From the NCBI RefSeq assembly GCF_900129345.1, contig NZ_FQVK01000018.1:1-64000 (forward strand): a DNA stretch of 64,000 bases, read 5' to 3'. Origin of the DNA: Ruegeria intermedia (lineage in GTDB: Bacteria; Pseudomonadota; Alphaproteobacteria; Rhodobacterales; Rhodobacteraceae). The notes under the pieces were generated by a model that saw only the letters and a list, made by a program, of their open reading frames with translations, was not told where the DNA came from and did not search any database. Below, piece after piece: positions 20,606-29,657 of this stretch (positions within the stretch are counted from its first letter, which is position 1; every line of letters begins with the position of its first letter). Position numbers and translations under genes: made by a program.

Positions 20606-21274
20606 ATGAAATCCTTTGCCGAAATCCGCCCGACCTACAGCCGGTCCGAGCGCGTCAGCGACGGGGTGGTGCATATTCTGGGCGTTGGCGCGGCCTTGGT
20701 CGCGGTGCCGATCCTGGTCGGCCGGACCGTGCAGGTCAGCCCCGAGCCCGCCGCGGCCTGGGGCGCGCTGATCTATGGCGTGACGCTTGTCTTGATGCTG
20801 AGTTTTTCTGCGCTCTACAACATGAGCCGGCGCCCGGAATGGGCCGACGTCCTGCGGCGTCTCGATCACTCGGGGATCTACGTCAAGATCGCGGGAACCT
20901 ATACGCCGTTCCTGCTGTTGTCCGGCGGGCAGGCGCCGGGCTTGCTGTTTGGTCTGTGGTCGTCGGCCACGCTGGGTTCGGCCCTCAAGATGATCGCTCC
21001 GCACAGGTTCCGGTGGTTCGGGCTGGTGCTTTACCTGATGATGGGATGGGCCATCGTGTGGGCGGGTCAGGGCGTTCTGGCCGAGCTGCCCTCGGCGGTC
21101 GTGATCCTGATGATCGCGGGTGGGCTGGTCTATACGGCGGGCGTTGCGTTCTATCTGCTGGACTGGATCCCATATCACAACACGATCTGGCACGTGTTCG
21201 TTCTGTCGGGCAGCGGCCTGTTCTTTGCTGCTGTCTGCATGCGGGTTCTGCCTGAGCCGGTCCTGGGCCTGTAG
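20606..21274 (+). CDS. Hemolysin III / TrhA family membrane protein
   Basis: 222-aa protein with seven predicted membrane segments. The family motifs are SDGVVHILGVGAA at the N-terminus, SALYNMSRRPEW, LDHSGIYVKIAGTYTPF, and IPYHNTIWHVFVLSGS at the C-terminus. The conserved Ser, Asp and His residues form a probable metal site like that of the adiponectin-receptor superfamily. Bacterial members are linked to membrane-lipid homeostasis. The ATG at 20606 is preferred; the ribosome-binding site is weak. Same strand as cti, so the two may be co-expressed. Confidence 0.88.
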   Translation: MKSFAEIRPTYSRSERVSDGVVHILGVGAALVAVPILVGRTVQVSPEPAAAWGALIYGVTLVLMLSFSALYNMSRRPEWADVLRRLDHSGIYVKIAGTYTPFLLLSGGQAPGLLFGLWSSATLGSALKMIAPHRFRWFGLVLYLMMGWAIVWAGQGVLAELPSAVVILMIAGGLVYTAGVAFYLLDWIPYHNTIWHVFVLSGSGLFFAAVCMRVLPEPVLGL

Positions 21275-21487
21275 ACGCCGCGCAATGCGCGTTCCAAGTG
21301 GGGTTTTCATTTCGCCGTCGGGTGTCTCGGGGCGAAGGGCAATCGGCCGCCTAACTGCGAACGGGGCTGACCGACCCGCCCTGCGCAATCGCCACAGGCC
21401 GCCGAAAACCTGTACCGCCGATCCGCAAGGGGCTTGAACCAAGGGGCCACGACAGTGTCATCTGATCCCCGCGAGGGGAGGGTCTGC

Positions 21488-23017
21488 ATGAAGCCACGGC
21501 AAATCTTGGCCAGTCTGGTCTGTCTGGTCGCGTTGCTTGGCTGCGCACCCAAGGAGCGCGTATACGAAAAGACGGTGTCGACCTATCAGCCCGCCCGTGA
21601 AGACAGCAAACTGGGTCGCGTCGCGCGTCGGTTGGGCGACCCCGGCGATGGGCGCTCGGGCGTGCGACTTGTCAGCGACGGGGAACAGGCGCTGGTCTCT
21701 CGGTTGTTGATGGCGGCCGTCGCCGAACGCACGATCGACGCACAATACTACCTGCTGCATGACGACCCGACAGGGCATCTGTTCGCCGCCAGCCTTCTTC
21801 AGGCGGCGGATCGCGGGGTGCGCGTCCGGCTGTTGCTGGATGACATGGACACCGCGGGCTATGACGCGATGACCGCCGCGCTGGACCTGCACGAAAACAT
21901 CGAAATCAGGCTGTTCAACCCGTTCTGGCGCGATCAAAGCCTGGTCGTGGCCGGTTTGACCGATTTCAAGCGGATCAATCGGCGGATGCACAACAAATCC
22001 ATGACGGCCGACAATCTGTTTACCATCGTGGGCGGGCGGAACATCGGGGCAGAGTATTTCCTGGCGCGCGAGGACATGAACTATGCCGATCTCGATGTGC
22101 TGGCTGCGGGGCCGGTGGTGACCGAGGTTTCCAAAAGCTTCGATGCCTATTGGAACAGCCCGTTCGTGGTGCCCGCCCGTGCGGTTGTCGGGCCGCCGGA
22201 CTTCAGCCTTGCCGCCGCCCGCGACCGGTTGCGCCAATTGGTCGAAGAGGCCAAGCGAACGCCCTATGGCGCCGCGCTGCGCCGATCGGCGCAGGAAAAA
22301 TTTGCAGACGGGGCGCTTGCGCTGGATTGGGTGCCGGCCCGGCTCTATGCGGACCCGCCCGCCAAAGCCGCCGGGGCAGACACCGCAGATCCGATCCTTG
22401 CCGCGCAACTGCTGCCGTATTTCCAGACAGCGAAATCCGAGGTTACCATCGTTTCAGCCTATTTCGTGCCGCGCAACAGCGGTGTCCGGTGGCTGACCGA
22501 GCTCGAGCGCCGGGGCGTCGATGTCCGGGTCGTCACCAACTCGCTGGCATCGAACGACGTGCTTCCCGTCTATGCCCACTACGCCACGAAACGCAGACCG
22601 TTGCTGCGCGGCGGCGTCGACCTGTACGAGCTGCGACCGGACAACTATCAACAGCAGCGGCAGGGCATCAACTGGGCGCAGTCTCGGTCGGGGCTGCATT
22701 CCAAGGCCTTCGCGATTGATGACCGATACCTGTTCGTGGGGTCGTTCAACTGGGATCCGCGCTCGGTCAACATCAACACTGAAATGGGGATCCTGATCGA
22801 CTCGCCCGCCCTGACCGAACAGGCCATCGGTGCGCTGGATGACGCGCTGCCGGCCTATACCTACCGCGTCACGCTGGGGCCAGCCGGTCAGCTGACCTGG
22901 CGGACCCGATCCGCCGACGGAACGGTGCTGGAATATGATGCCGAGCCAACGGGCAGCGCCTGGGATCATATTGTTGCAGGGTTCCTGAGCCTTCTGCCGA
23001 TCGGGTCGCAGCTGTGA
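21488..23017 (+). CDS. Phospholipase D/cardiolipin synthase-like lipoprotein
   Basis: 509 aa with a lipoprotein signal ending LLGC (Cys19) and two phosphatidyltransferase motifs: HNKSMTAD (H168, K170, D175) followed by GGRNIG, and HSKAFAIDD (H404, K406, D411) followed by GSFNWDPRS. Two HKD motifs make one active site that works through a phospho-His intermediate. Relatives of this layout include ClsC-like cardiolipin synthases and exported phospholipases D. The ATG at 21488 has GGGGAGGG upstream. It acts at the outer face of the inner membrane or in the outer membrane. Confidence 0.88.
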   Translation: MKPRQILASLVCLVALLGCAPKERVYEKTVSTYQPAREDSKLGRVARRLGDPGDGRSGVRLVSDGEQALVSRLLMAAVAERTIDAQYYLLHDDPTGHLFAASLLQAADRGVRVRLLLDDMDTAGYDAMTAALDLHENIEIRLFNPFWRDQSLVVAGLTDFKRINRRMHNKSMTADNLFTIVGGRNIGAEYFLAREDMNYADLDVLAAGPVVTEVSKSFDAYWNSPFVVPARAVVGPPDFSLAAARDRLRQLVEEAKRTPYGAALRRSAQEKFADGALALDWVPARLYADPPAKAAGADTADPILAAQLLPYFQTAKSEVTIVSAYFVPRNSGVRWLTELERRGVDVRVVTNSLASNDVLPVYAHYATKRRPLLRGGVDLYELRPDNYQQQRQGINWAQSRSGLHSKAFAIDDRYLFVGSFNWDPRSVNINTEMGILIDSPALTEQAIGALDDALPAYTYRVTLGPAGQLTWRTRSADGTVLEYDAEPTGSAWDHIVAGFLSLLPIGSQL

Positions 23018-23077
23018 TCAGGGACCACGCCCGATCGTGGCATAAAAGATAGGGGACTATGCGCCGGCGTCGAGTCG

Positions 23078-23812
23078 TCAGGCACTGACCCGCGCCAGAA
23101 ACCGCTGCAAACGCGGGTCCTGCGGCGCATCGAAGATCTGTGCCGGAGGGCCCTGTTCCACGATCCGACCGCCCTCCATGAAGATCACCCGGTCGGCGAT
23201 TTCGCGGGCAAAACGCATCTCATGCGTGACGATCAACATGGTCTGGCCTTGCGCAGCGACCGAGCGCATGAGGTCGAGCACCTCGCCGACCCATTCCGGA
23301 TCCAGCGCCGAGGTCGGCTCGTCAAACAGCATCAACTGCGCCCCGATCGCCATGGCGCGGCCGATCCCCACGCGTTGCTGCTGTCCGCCCGACAGGCTGG
23401 CCGGATAGCTGTCGGCCTTGTCCGCCAGACCGATTTCCTTCAGGATGCGACGGGCCTGCGCCTCGGCCTCGGCGCGGGGGCGTTTCTGCACTGTGATTAG
23501 CGCCTCCATGATGTTTTCCTGCGCGGTGCGATGTGCAAAAAGGCCGTAATTCTGGAACACGAAGGCGGTCGCGCGCCGCAGCGCCAGAATATCGGCGCGG
23601 CTGGCCCTCGTTGCATCGACCGAAATGTCTCCGACCGTGATGCGCCCCGCGTCGGGCCTGTCCAGAAAGTTGATGCAGCGCAGCAACGTGGATTTCCCGG
23701 TGCCCGAGGGGCCGATGACGACGACGCGCTCGCCCTTTGCGATCTCGAGATCGATGGCGTTCAGGACGGCGGTGCCGCCAAACCGTTTGGTCAGTCCTTC
23801 GATGCGGATCAT
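23078..23812 (-). CDS. Amino-acid ABC transporter, ATP-binding protein (second system)
   Basis: 244-aa GlnQ-type ATPase with Walker [10 protein letters not shown] (34-42), LSGGQQQR and Walker [14 protein letters not shown]. The start overlaps the permease stop in ATGA. It is the last gene of an SBP-permease-ATPase operon. The system looks like the cystine/polar amino-acid importers (TcyJLN-like) by subunit type, but the substrate is not readable from the sequence. Confidence 0.93.
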   Translation of the reverse strand: MIRIEGLTKRFGGTAVLNAIDLEIAKGERVVVIGPSGTGKSTLLRCINFLDRPDAGRITVGDISVDATRASRADILALRRATAFVFQNYGLFAHRTAQENIMEALITVQKRPRAEAEAQARRILKEIGLADKADSYPASLSGGQQQRVGIGRAMAIGAQLMLFDEPTSALDPEWVGEVLDLMRSVAAQGQTMLIVTHEMRFAREIADRVIFMEGGRIVEQGPPAQIFDAPQDPRLQRFLARVSA

Positions 23813-24483
23813 CGTGCATATGCCTTGTTCAGTCGGATTTCGAGGGCCTTCTGCGCCTGGCTCAGACCTTCGACCATGATCCAGTAGATGACGGCGACCA
23901 CCAGGAAGGCCTCGAAATACAGGAAGCTGCCCGCTGCCTCTTTCTGGGCCGCGCCCATCATCTCGGTCACGCCGAGGGTGAAGGCCAGCGAGGTGCCCTT
24001 GATCATGTCGATGAAGTAGTTGACCAGCGTCGGAGCCGCCACGCGGGCCGCCTGCGGCAGGATCACCCGCCGCATCATCTGGCCTTGGGTCATGCCGATG
24101 GACTGGGCTGCTTCCCACTGGCTGCGATCGACGCCGATGATCGCCGCGCGGATGGTTTCGGCCATGTAGGCGGCAAAATGCAGCGTCAGCCCCATGATCG
24201 CGGCGGTCACCCCGTCAATCGCGGTCAGGAACGACAGAACTTGCGGCAAACCGTAATAGAACAGGAACAGTTGCACCAGCAGCGGCGTGCCGCGGAAGAA
24301 GCTGATGAACAGCAGCACCAGTTGATCCAGAATCGGCACGCGAAAGACACGTTCCACCGCCAGCGCCACCGCAAGGACCAGCGCCAGCACCATGGCGGCG
24401 GAAGCCATCGCCAGCGTCAGCGGCACATAGCCCAAGATGACGGGGACCAGCCCCAGCATGTATTCAAGGTCCAATCCCCGCAT
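23809..24483 (-). CDS. Amino-acid ABC transporter permease (second system)
   Basis: 224-aa HisM-family permease with five or so membrane helices. The motif [18 protein letters not shown] is typical of the family's third segment. The EAA loop reads [23 protein letters not shown]. It lies 4 bases after the binding-protein stop and shares ATGA with the ATPase gene. A single permease implies a homodimeric channel. Confidence 0.94.
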   Translation of the reverse strand: MRGLDLEYMLGLVPVILGYVPLTLAMASAAMVLALVLAVALAVERVFRVPILDQLVLLFISFFRGTPLLVQLFLFYYGLPQVLSFLTAIDGVTAAIMGLTLHFAAYMAETIRAAIIGVDRSQWEAAQSIGMTQGQMMRRVILPQAARVAAPTLVNYFIDMIKGTSLAFTLGVTEMMGAAQKEAAGSFLYFEAFLVVAVIYWIMVEGLSQAQKALEIRLNKAYAR

Positions 24484-24487
24484 GGCT

Positions 24488-25228
24488 TCAGTTCGCCGTG
24501 ATGTCGGTACCGAACCACTTGACCGAGATGTCGGCCAGGGTGCCGTCCTGCTTCAGCTCGGTCAGCGCCGCATCGACCCGGTCGCGCAAAGCGCGGCCTT
24601 CGGCGTCATCGCGGAACGGCAGGGCGTTTCGGATTTCCGAGAAGGGCGCGCCGGCCAGTTCCAGCGGCAGCGGGCTTTCGGCGATCAGCTGGGCCGAGGA
24701 CACGCGGTCCATCACGAAGGCATCGACACGGCCCAAGGCGGTGTCCTGCGCGATGTTGGCCTCGTAGGTCTTGATCTCGATCTCGTCGGAATACGGCAAC
24801 TCTCTCAGAAGCTGCTCGAAATTCGAGCCGAGGTTGACGGCGACGGTGTGGCCTTTCAGATCCTCGACCCCCTTGATGGTGTCGTTGCCCTTGCGTACGA
24901 CCACCTGCGCGCCGTCGATCACATAGGGCTGGCTGAAGGCAAACCGGGCCTCGCGTTCGGGGGTGATGGTGATCTGGTTGGCGATCGTGTCGATCCGGCC
25001 TGCGTCCAGCGCGCCGATCAGGCCCGAGAACGACATGGTCTCGAACGCGATGTCCAACCCCGCCTTTTCGCCAACGGCGTTCATCACGTCGACCTCGAAA
25101 CCCTGAAGCACGTCCTGCTTCACGAAGGTAAAGGGGAAATACCCGCCCGACATGCCCACGCGCAGGGTTTCGGCGGTTGCGGCAGTGCCCAGGCCCAAGG
25201 CCAGAACGGTTGCTAGGATACGGTTCAT
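24488..25228 (-). CDS. Amino-acid ABC transporter substrate-binding protein (second system)
   Basis: 246-aa periplasmic SBP family 3 protein with a signal peptide (MNRILATVLALGLGTAATA). The mature start ETLRVGMSGGYFPFTF and the block IANQITITPERE..FAFSQPYV are family signatures. The ATG at 25228 is used; an upstream TTG at 25237 is in frame but less likely. It leads the three-gene operon. Upstream lies about 400 bases with no gene, then polysaccharide gene debris. Confidence 0.92.
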   Translation of the reverse strand: MNRILATVLALGLGTAATAETLRVGMSGGYFPFTFVKQDVLQGFEVDVMNAVGEKAGLDIAFETMSFSGLIGALDAGRIDTIANQITITPEREARFAFSQPYVIDGAQVVVRKGNDTIKGVEDLKGHTVAVNLGSNFEQLLRELPYSDEIEIKTYEANIAQDTALGRVDAFVMDRVSSAQLIAESPLPLELAGAPFSEIRNALPFRDDAEGRALRDRVDAALTELKQDGTLADISVKWFGTDITAN

Positions 25229-25624
25229 TTTCGGCAAACCTCTGTTGTGCGTAGGCCGCGGAAGTTGGGTATCGGCAAGGCCAAGTCAACCAGGTGCAAA
25301 AAGAAAAGACCCGCTGTTCGGGACCACGGGCCGGGGCGAAACCAGGTCCACTCTTTCCGCAGTTTTTCGAACGGGCGTTCAGCGAACCGACCGCCTCGAA
25401 GGAGAGCGTCCCATTCCGGCGCTTCGCGGGACGGATGGGTTGGTTTTTGACCAACCAAAATTTTGCAGCCAAGTCGAAATAACACTTAGTCCGCAAAGTA
25501 GAAATGTCCCTGTTGCCGCGGAACGGCGGTGCAGCCGGACCGAGGGGCAAACATCGGGAACCCTGGCCGGCCGCACGCTTATCTTTCGCTGCTTTCGCCA
25601 GGCTGACGTTGTGCACCCTGTATT
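25229..25624. other. Non-coding stretch, no gene recognised
   Basis: About 400 bases upstream of the amino-acid importer. It must hold that operon's promoter. No open frame resembles a protein I know. It adjoins the remnant of a HAD/UbiA gene and may contain the unrecognisable rest of it. Confidence 0.4.
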
Positions 25625-25885
25625 CCCGGCAACACCCAAATATGCACGCTGGGTCCAGTCGGGCCAGATACGTCGACGCCGTTTCGCAAGATTGGCCGGC
25701 CGGGTCGATCTGAACCTGCCGCGCGATGAGGGGTTTTGCATAGGCGATGCCGCGCAAAAGCCACGGCACGAAGATGTTCAACGGGTTCTTTTTCAGGATC
25801 TGAACGATGGCCTCGACGAAAAAAGATCGACCCTGACGGGCGTTCCATCCAGGTCGACGAAGATTCTCGCGGGCTTGCCACCCAT
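25625..25885 (-). pseudogene. Remnant of a HAD-phosphatase/UbiA-prenyltransferase fusion gene
   Basis: From ATG 25885 the frame reads GKPARIFVDLDGTPVRVDLF, a HAD motif I (DLDGT). After a frameshift it continues with FFVEAIVQILKKNP, WLLRGIAYAKPLIARQVQ and IDPA, the characteristic second block of the HAD half of HAD-UbiA proteins. The rest, including the whole UbiA part, is gone or unreadable. Intact relatives sit in polysaccharide loci and handle polyprenyl-phosphate sugars. It is downstream of and co-oriented with the nucleotide-sugar dehydrogenase. Confidence 0.55.
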
Positions 25886-25968
25886 CAACGGGGTCTTCCT
25901 TCGATCCGGGCATCCTTGAAAGCGAACCTTGCCGCCCTGCCCGCCTGACAGGGCCATCGCACACGGTC

Positions 25969-27327
25969 TCAAAGCTTCACCAGGCGGCCACCGGACACCT
26001 CGATTCCTTTCTTTGCAAAGACGTTGCGCGTGTCGAATATCATCGCAGCCTCGCGCGCGACCAGCGCATAGTCGGGCGCGCTGTGGTCGGTAATCACCGC
26101 CACGGCGCCATATCGGTTCAGGTTTTCCGCCGTCAGAGGTACCGATTCCCGCCCGGCCAACTGCGGGTATTCGCCCACTTCCGACAGCCTGGGGAAGAAC
26201 GGGTCATGGTAATCGACCCGCGCGCCCAGCTTCTCCAGCTCTTGCAGCAGCACCAGCGCGGGGCTGCGGCGGGTGTCCTCGACATCGCGCTTGTAGGCGA
26301 TGCCCATCAGCAGGATGCGTTGGCCGGTCAGAGGTTGGTCGGGGTCTGCGTCGTCCGGCGCCAGCCGTTCGGCCATCCGGCGGGCCAACGCGCCTGGCAC
26401 GGCATCGTTGCTGGACCGGGCCAGGTTGATGATCGGCGTGTCGGCGCCGGCATCGGCCGCGCGCCAGGCCAGATAGGCCGGCGAGACCGGGATGCAGGCG
26501 CCTCCGATTCCCGGGCCGGGATAGAAAGGCATGAACCCGAAGGGCTTGGTGGCGGCGGCGTCTATCACCTCCCACACATCCACGCCCATGGCGTCCAATG
26601 CGGTCTTGAGTTCATTCACAAGCGCGATGTTCACCGTCCGAAAGCTGTTTTCCACCAGCTTGACCGCCTCGGCGGTGGCGGTCGAACTGACGGGAACCGC
26701 GCGTGTGACGATGGTGCGATAGAACTCCTCGATCAGTCGCAGTGACAGCGGATCGTCGGCGCCGACGACCTTGGGAATATTCTGGGTGTCGAACTTGTCG
26801 TTGCCGGGGTCTTCGCGTTCGGGCGAGAAGCCCAGGAAGAAATCGACCCCCGCGCGCAGGCCGCGCGCTTCCAGCAGCGGCTGCACCAGCGTCGTGGTGG
26901 CGCCCGGCCAGACGCTGCTTTCCAATACCACCAGCTGTCCGGGCCGCAGATGCTGTGCGACGGTCTCGGCGGCGGCTGCGACAAAACGCATGTCTGGGTC
27001 CTGGCTGTCGGTCAGCGGCGTGGGCACGCAGATCAGGATGATGTCGGCCTCGGCCAGCGCGGCCGCGTCCTGCGTTGCCCGGAACCGTCCGCTGTCCACC
27101 GCGCGGGCGATTCGGTCCGGTGCCAGGTACGAGAGCACCTGCGCGCCCTGGTTGATCCGCGCGACCCGCTGCGGATTCAGGTCGAGTCCGGTGGTGTCAA
27201 AGCCCTTGTCATGGGCGGTCAGCGCCAGCGGCAGGCCGACATAGCCCAGCCCGACCACGGCAACCCGCGCGTCGCGCGCCGCAATGCGCTGTCTGAGGGC
27301 CTGGTGATGTGAGGTTTCGAGATTCAT
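25969..27327 (-). CDS. Nucleotide-sugar dehydrogenase (UDP-glucose / UDP-GlcNAc 6-dehydrogenase family)
   Basis: 452-aa enzyme that oxidises the C6 hydroxyl of a UDP-sugar to a carboxylate with NAD+, for acidic surface polysaccharides. The N-terminal Rossmann loop is GLGYVGLPLAL. The central domain has EAVKLVENSFRTVNIALVNE, and the active-site loop GPGIGGACIPVSP contains the catalytic Cys. The C-terminal domain has AYKRDVEDTRRSP. In WbpA-type enzymes I recall the loop as GGHCIPIDP; here the His is Ala and the Asp is Ser, so activity or substrate may be altered. It is the only open gene in a decayed polysaccharide locus, and its ATG overlaps the stop of the remnant before it (ATGA). Confidence 0.88.
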   Translation of the reverse strand: MNLETSHHQALRQRIAARDARVAVVGLGYVGLPLALTAHDKGFDTTGLDLNPQRVARINQGAQVLSYLAPDRIARAVDSGRFRATQDAAALAEADIILICVPTPLTDSQDPDMRFVAAAAETVAQHLRPGQLVVLESSVWPGATTTLVQPLLEARGLRAGVDFFLGFSPEREDPGNDKFDTQNIPKVVGADDPLSLRLIEEFYRTIVTRAVPVSSTATAEAVKLVENSFRTVNIALVNELKTALDAMGVDVWEVIDAAATKPFGFMPFYPGPGIGGACIPVSPAYLAWRAADAGADTPIINLARSSNDAVPGALARRMAERLAPDDADPDQPLTGQRILLMGIAYKRDVEDTRRSPALVLLQELEKLGARVDYHDPFFPRLSEVGEYPQLAGRESVPLTAENLNRYGAVAVITDHSAPDYALVAREAAMIFDTRNVFAKKGIEVSGGRLVKL

Positions 27328-27610
27328 GATGTAACCTGATCATACAAACTGGAACCGAAATCAATGTTGGTGAAGAAATACTTTTCGAGCCGGGGCAGGT
27401 CGAGGATGTCATCCCCCGATCACGCAACGTCCGAACGGGCCGAGATTTCGGCTCCGCTGGTTTCGATTTCGTATTGGCCGCTGCGGCGTCCGATGCCGTC
27501 AGGTCGGGATGGCTGATGCTGTGGGCGCCGCACTTGTCGCCCTGCTCGGCCAGCGCCCGCACCTGTTCGGCAAAGACACGCGGCGCGATCGATCCGGCCT
27601 GAAACGTTGG
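27324..27610 (-). pseudogene. Remnant of a polysaccharide-deacetylase-containing gene
   Basis: The minus strand around 27604-27484 encodes VFAEQVRALAEQGDKCGAHS and ISHPDLTASD, which match the second motif region of NodB-type polysaccharide deacetylases (EIGAHTVSHPDL). After frame loss, the last 29 codons read LPRLEKYFFTNIDFG and SSLYDQVTS before a TGA at 27326-27324. That TGA overlaps the dehydrogenase ATG as ATGA. Both pieces may belong to one ancestral gene translationally coupled to the dehydrogenase. Confidence 0.5.
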
Positions 27611-27904
27611 TGCAAGCGACGCGCCATCCACCATGGCAAGGGCGTGGTGGGCGTGGCTCAGCCGACGGGTTTCGCTGCGCCGGACCGGAACCGTGACCGG
27701 CTGGGCCTGCTGATCCAGCCGCTTGGCGAACTCATGCCCAGGGGCCTCGTCGGACATGCTCCACCATTTCTGGCCCGGGTCGCAGGGCAGCTGTCGTTCG
27801 CCGCCTGCGTCGCGGGCCGTCATGCCGCCGACGTGGATTTCCTGTTGCTGAATCGCGCTGACTCCGGTGTTGAACAGAGACTGCGCACCCCTTGCGCGAG
27901 CAAA
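27611..27904 (-). other. Degraded sequence between polysaccharide-gene remnants
   Basis: No protein could be recognised with confidence on either strand. Open frames continue from the flanking remnants, but their translations have no motif I can place. Probably the heavily mutated 3' part of the FAD-oxidoreductase gene and the 5' part of the deacetylase gene. Confidence 0.4.
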
Positions 27905-28160
27905 AGAACCGCCCCGCCGGATGCGCCCATGGCGGGGGCGCAGCAGCGGATCGTCGCCCAACGGGGTCTTCACGTCCTGCTGCGCTTTGGGTTCGGTCGC
28001 GGGCCGGAACCGGTGCGAGCCGTAGTCGCAGATCACGCCCTCGACCGGAACGAGGCCGAGTTGCCGCGCGCCACCGAGGTCCGTTCGACAACAATCACGC
28101 GCACCTTGCCCGCCGTCTTGGCCGGACCTGCGCCCCAATTCCGCCTGCCGAAAACAGAGC
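27905..28160 (-). pseudogene. Remnant of an FAD-dependent protoporphyrinogen-oxidase-like / UDP-galactopyranose-mutase-like gene
   Basis: One frame gives WGAGPA then [19 protein letters not shown], a degraded FAD-binding start (GAGPAG and the ERxxxxGGNSASF pattern). A second frame continues [19 protein letters not shown] and LLRPRHGRIRRGG, the next conserved block of polysaccharide-associated amine-oxidoreductase-like proteins. A frameshift separates the two parts and the glycines of the FAD loop are damaged, so this is not functional. Confidence 0.5.
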
Positions 28161-28289
28161 CAGCTGCCAGGTCGGTTCGGCTGCAACCACCGCTGGGGCG
28201 CTGACGCCAAAGGGCGCGACGAACCCGACCGGTGCTCGATGCCGTCGCGGTCTTGCAGCGCCGCCCACCAGGATTCGGCGCGGACTTCC

Positions 28290-28690
28290 GCAAAAGCCAG
28301 TCTCTGACATTCGACCCGTCGCCATAGATCGGCAAGGGCCTGCCCGCCCGCGCATTCGGGATCACCATCGGACTCGGCTTTTGGAGGAAGTGAAACGGCC
28401 CGTAGTTGTTTGAGCAATTCGTCGGCACCACGGGCAACCCGCAGGTTTCGTGCCAGGCGCGCACCGGGTGACCGCTGGGTGCCTTGCTGGCCGAAAAGGG
28501 CGAGCGCGGATCATGGGGCGTCCGTTCGGTGAACTGCCCGCGGCACCAAGCGAGCCATGGAGCTCGTCGGTCGAGATATGGTGAAACCGGAACCCTTCCG
28601 GCTGACCTTGCCCATCCCAATAGGCCCCGGTGACCTGGGCCCCGTTGCCCAGGCGGCTGCGCAGGTCAACGCGTCCAGGTTGACGACCTC
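28290..28690 (-). pseudogene. Remnant of dTDP-glucose 4,6-dehydratase (RmlB)
   Basis: Three RmlB blocks appear in order on the minus strand but in different frames: VVNLDALT (about 28687), then [17 protein letters not shown] (about 28600), then [19 protein letters not shown]. These are followed by [25 protein letters not shown] and [14 protein letters not shown], ending near 28293. The Rossmann start and the C-terminal half are missing. In the YxxxK-type region the Tyr has become Phe (SPFSASK instead of SPYSASK). A clear inactivated sugar-nucleotide gene. Confidence 0.75.
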
Positions 28691-28729
28691 AGCCTCGCAA
28701 GGCAGATGCGCCGAAGACCACCGTACTCG

Positions 28730-29615
28730 AACTGCGAACACCGAGATCTGATGGCGCACAGCGTCCTTTGGGGATGCGGGCGCGTCGCTGTGGTCGACCA
28801 CAACGCGAACGATGAAATCTGGACCGTCGATTCGCATGTCCGCCAGCCCCGGGGCGACACGATGCGCGAGCATTCGATGAACCATCACTGTTTCTTCAGC
28901 ATGAAGGCCAAGCTGTCGGCACAGCTGTTCGGGGAAGACCCCTGGGCCTATCGGTTTCCAGCACTGGTATTCGGGGTTGGCACCGTGGTTGCGATCTGGT
29001 GGCTGGTCCGCGGGGTCGAAAATACCCGCGTGGCGCATAATTCGGCCCTGCTTGTGGCGCTGTCCCATCACCAGGTCCGGTTTTCACAGAAAGCCCGCGG
29101 ATACACCGAGCGTGCGTTCTGGAGCGTTCTGGGTCTCATCCTGTCCCTGCGCGGAGTGCGCCGTCCGACATACGGCACCTGGATCGTCTTTGGCCTGACC
29201 GTCGCAGCCGCCGTGTTCACGCATCTGACGGGCGCATTCTTTTTCGTGGCGCTCGGGCTGGTATGGCTGGTGTCTCTGGCCACCGGGATCAACCGGGATG
29301 CGCTGACCCGTGCCCGGGTTCTGCGCCCGCTGTTCGGGGTTGCGGTCGCACTTGCGCTGACTATCCTGGCCTATCTGCCGATCTTTCAAAGCCACTTCCG
29401 GGCCGACTGGGGCACCATCGACACGGCCGCGGATCATGGCGCCACGATGTCCCAGCCCGGTTCGGTGACGTCGGTCGTTCTGTTCCCGAACCGGGTGTTC
29501 CGCGCCGTTCCGCAACTGAATCGGGACACCCAAGCCCGCTTGGAACTGGTCAGAGAGTTTCCCGAAACCTCGGGAGACGGCGCCGTTCTGGTCTTTCGAC
29601 GCCCATGGCCTGACA
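28730..29615 (+). pseudogene. Remnant of an ArnT/PMT-like membrane glycosyltransferase
   Basis: The translation follows GT39/ArnT-like proteins: DEIWTVDSHV, then HCFFSMKAKLSAQLFGEDPW with YRFPALVFGVGTVVAIWWLV. Next come HHQVRFSQKARGYTERAFWS and several membrane helices up to about 29380. The sequence then jumps to a C-terminal piece (PQLNRDTQARLELVREFP, then VLVFRRP). The long middle of the family is absent, so an internal deletion is likely. The N-terminal membrane part is also damaged and the frame runs on past the normal end. Opposite strand to the other polysaccharide remnants. Confidence 0.6.
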
Positions 29616-29657
29616 GTGCGGTCCACGACACCTGCGCCAGGGCCGGATTATGCGCGA

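Noticed and set aside
21450-21487. Possible Pho box upstream of the PLD-like gene
   Set aside because: A single GTGTCAT is present, but the heptamer 11 bp upstream does not match, so it does not meet the direct-repeat criterion.
21434-21488. Longer N-terminus for the PLD-like protein
   Set aside because: The extension would precede a good lipoprotein signal, and the ATG at 21488 has its own strong ribosome-binding site.
27509-28204. Plus-strand open frame in the decayed polysaccharide region
   Set aside because: It is antisense to the FAD-oxidoreductase and deacetylase remnants, which show family motifs on the minus strand. No independent motif.
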